5,925 nucleotides of DNA, taken from Pseudomonadota bacterium (GTDB lineage: Bacteria; Pseudomonadota; Alphaproteobacteria; Sphingomonadales; Sphingomonadaceae). The number at the start of each line of letters is the position of its first letter. Positions within the stretch are counted from its first letter, which is position 1. The stretch is taken from contig JAFAGN010000001.1 of NCBI GenBank assembly GCA_023422695.1, positions 1 to 5,925 on the forward strand, given 5' to 3'. Of the stretch, positions 5,860 through 5,925 are shown piece after piece. A model generated the notes under the pieces. The model saw only the letters and a list, made by a program, of their open reading frames with translations, was not told the DNA's origin and ran no database searches. The position numbers and the translations under genes were made by a program.

Positions 5860-5925
5860 CGGGGCTAGCGAACGGCCGCCCACCGGGCACGGCGGGCCGG
5901 AGATCGGGATGATTTGCCCATGCGG
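5860..5925 (+). other. Downstream of ftsZ: GC-rich hairpin and possible next start
   Basis: Bases 5874-5880 pair with 5891-5898 (seven pairs, one bulged G, ten-base loop), 14 bases after the ftsZ stop. No T-run follows, so a terminator is only possible. GGAG (5899-5902) lies six bases before ATG 5909, whose frame is open for the 17 bases left; ATG 5920 is another option. In many relatives lpxC follows ftsZ, but too little is visible to say so here. Confidence 0.3.

Noticed and set aside
4225..5883. 552-codon open frame on the - strand opposite ftsZ
   Set aside because: Same cause: a shadow of the ftsZ codon pattern, of low-complexity composition and without a family.

Overview
The window is a section of the division and cell wall (dcw) gene cluster of a GC-rich alphaproteobacterium. 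The family features and the intergenic repeats look like a sphingomonad, most likely Sphingopyxis or a close relative; the genus is inferred from sequence style and was not tested by a search. Five full-length genes lie head to tail on the + strand in the order murB, ddl, ftsQ, ftsA, ftsZ. Nothing supportable is coded on the - strand.

Layout. Positions 1-75 hold inverted-repeat material and the murB ribosome binding site, with no recognisable gene. murB (76-975) is followed by a 148-base gap. That gap is almost filled by a near-symmetrical repeat of 133 bp (989-1121), made of two inverted arms that each fold into two hairpins. ddl (1124-2044) overlaps ftsQ (2041-2982) by four bases (ATGA), and ftsA (2986-4242) follows after three bases. 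A 153-base gap (4243-4395) holds the only AT-rich island of the window. It probably carries the ftsZ promoter and leader ahead of ftsZ (4396-5859). The last 66 bases hold a GC-rich hairpin and possibly the start of the next gene.

How the genes work together. MurB makes UDP-MurNAc, the precursor that carries the peptide stem. Ddl makes the D-Ala-D-Ala dipeptide that ends that stem. FtsZ polymerises into the division ring, FtsA ties FtsZ to the inner membrane, and FtsQ is the single-pass scaffold linking early and late divisome parts. The tight ddl-ftsQ-ftsA spacing indicates co-transcription and translational coupling, while the ftsA-ftsZ gap allows separate control of ftsZ.

The genes are conventional. 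The interesting part is the murB-ddl junction. A repeat has settled inside what is probably one transcript, it appears to supply the ribosome binding site of ddl inside a hairpin, and it leaves a small open frame that joins the two genes through GTGA and ATGA overlaps. I found no evidence for a wholly new system here.
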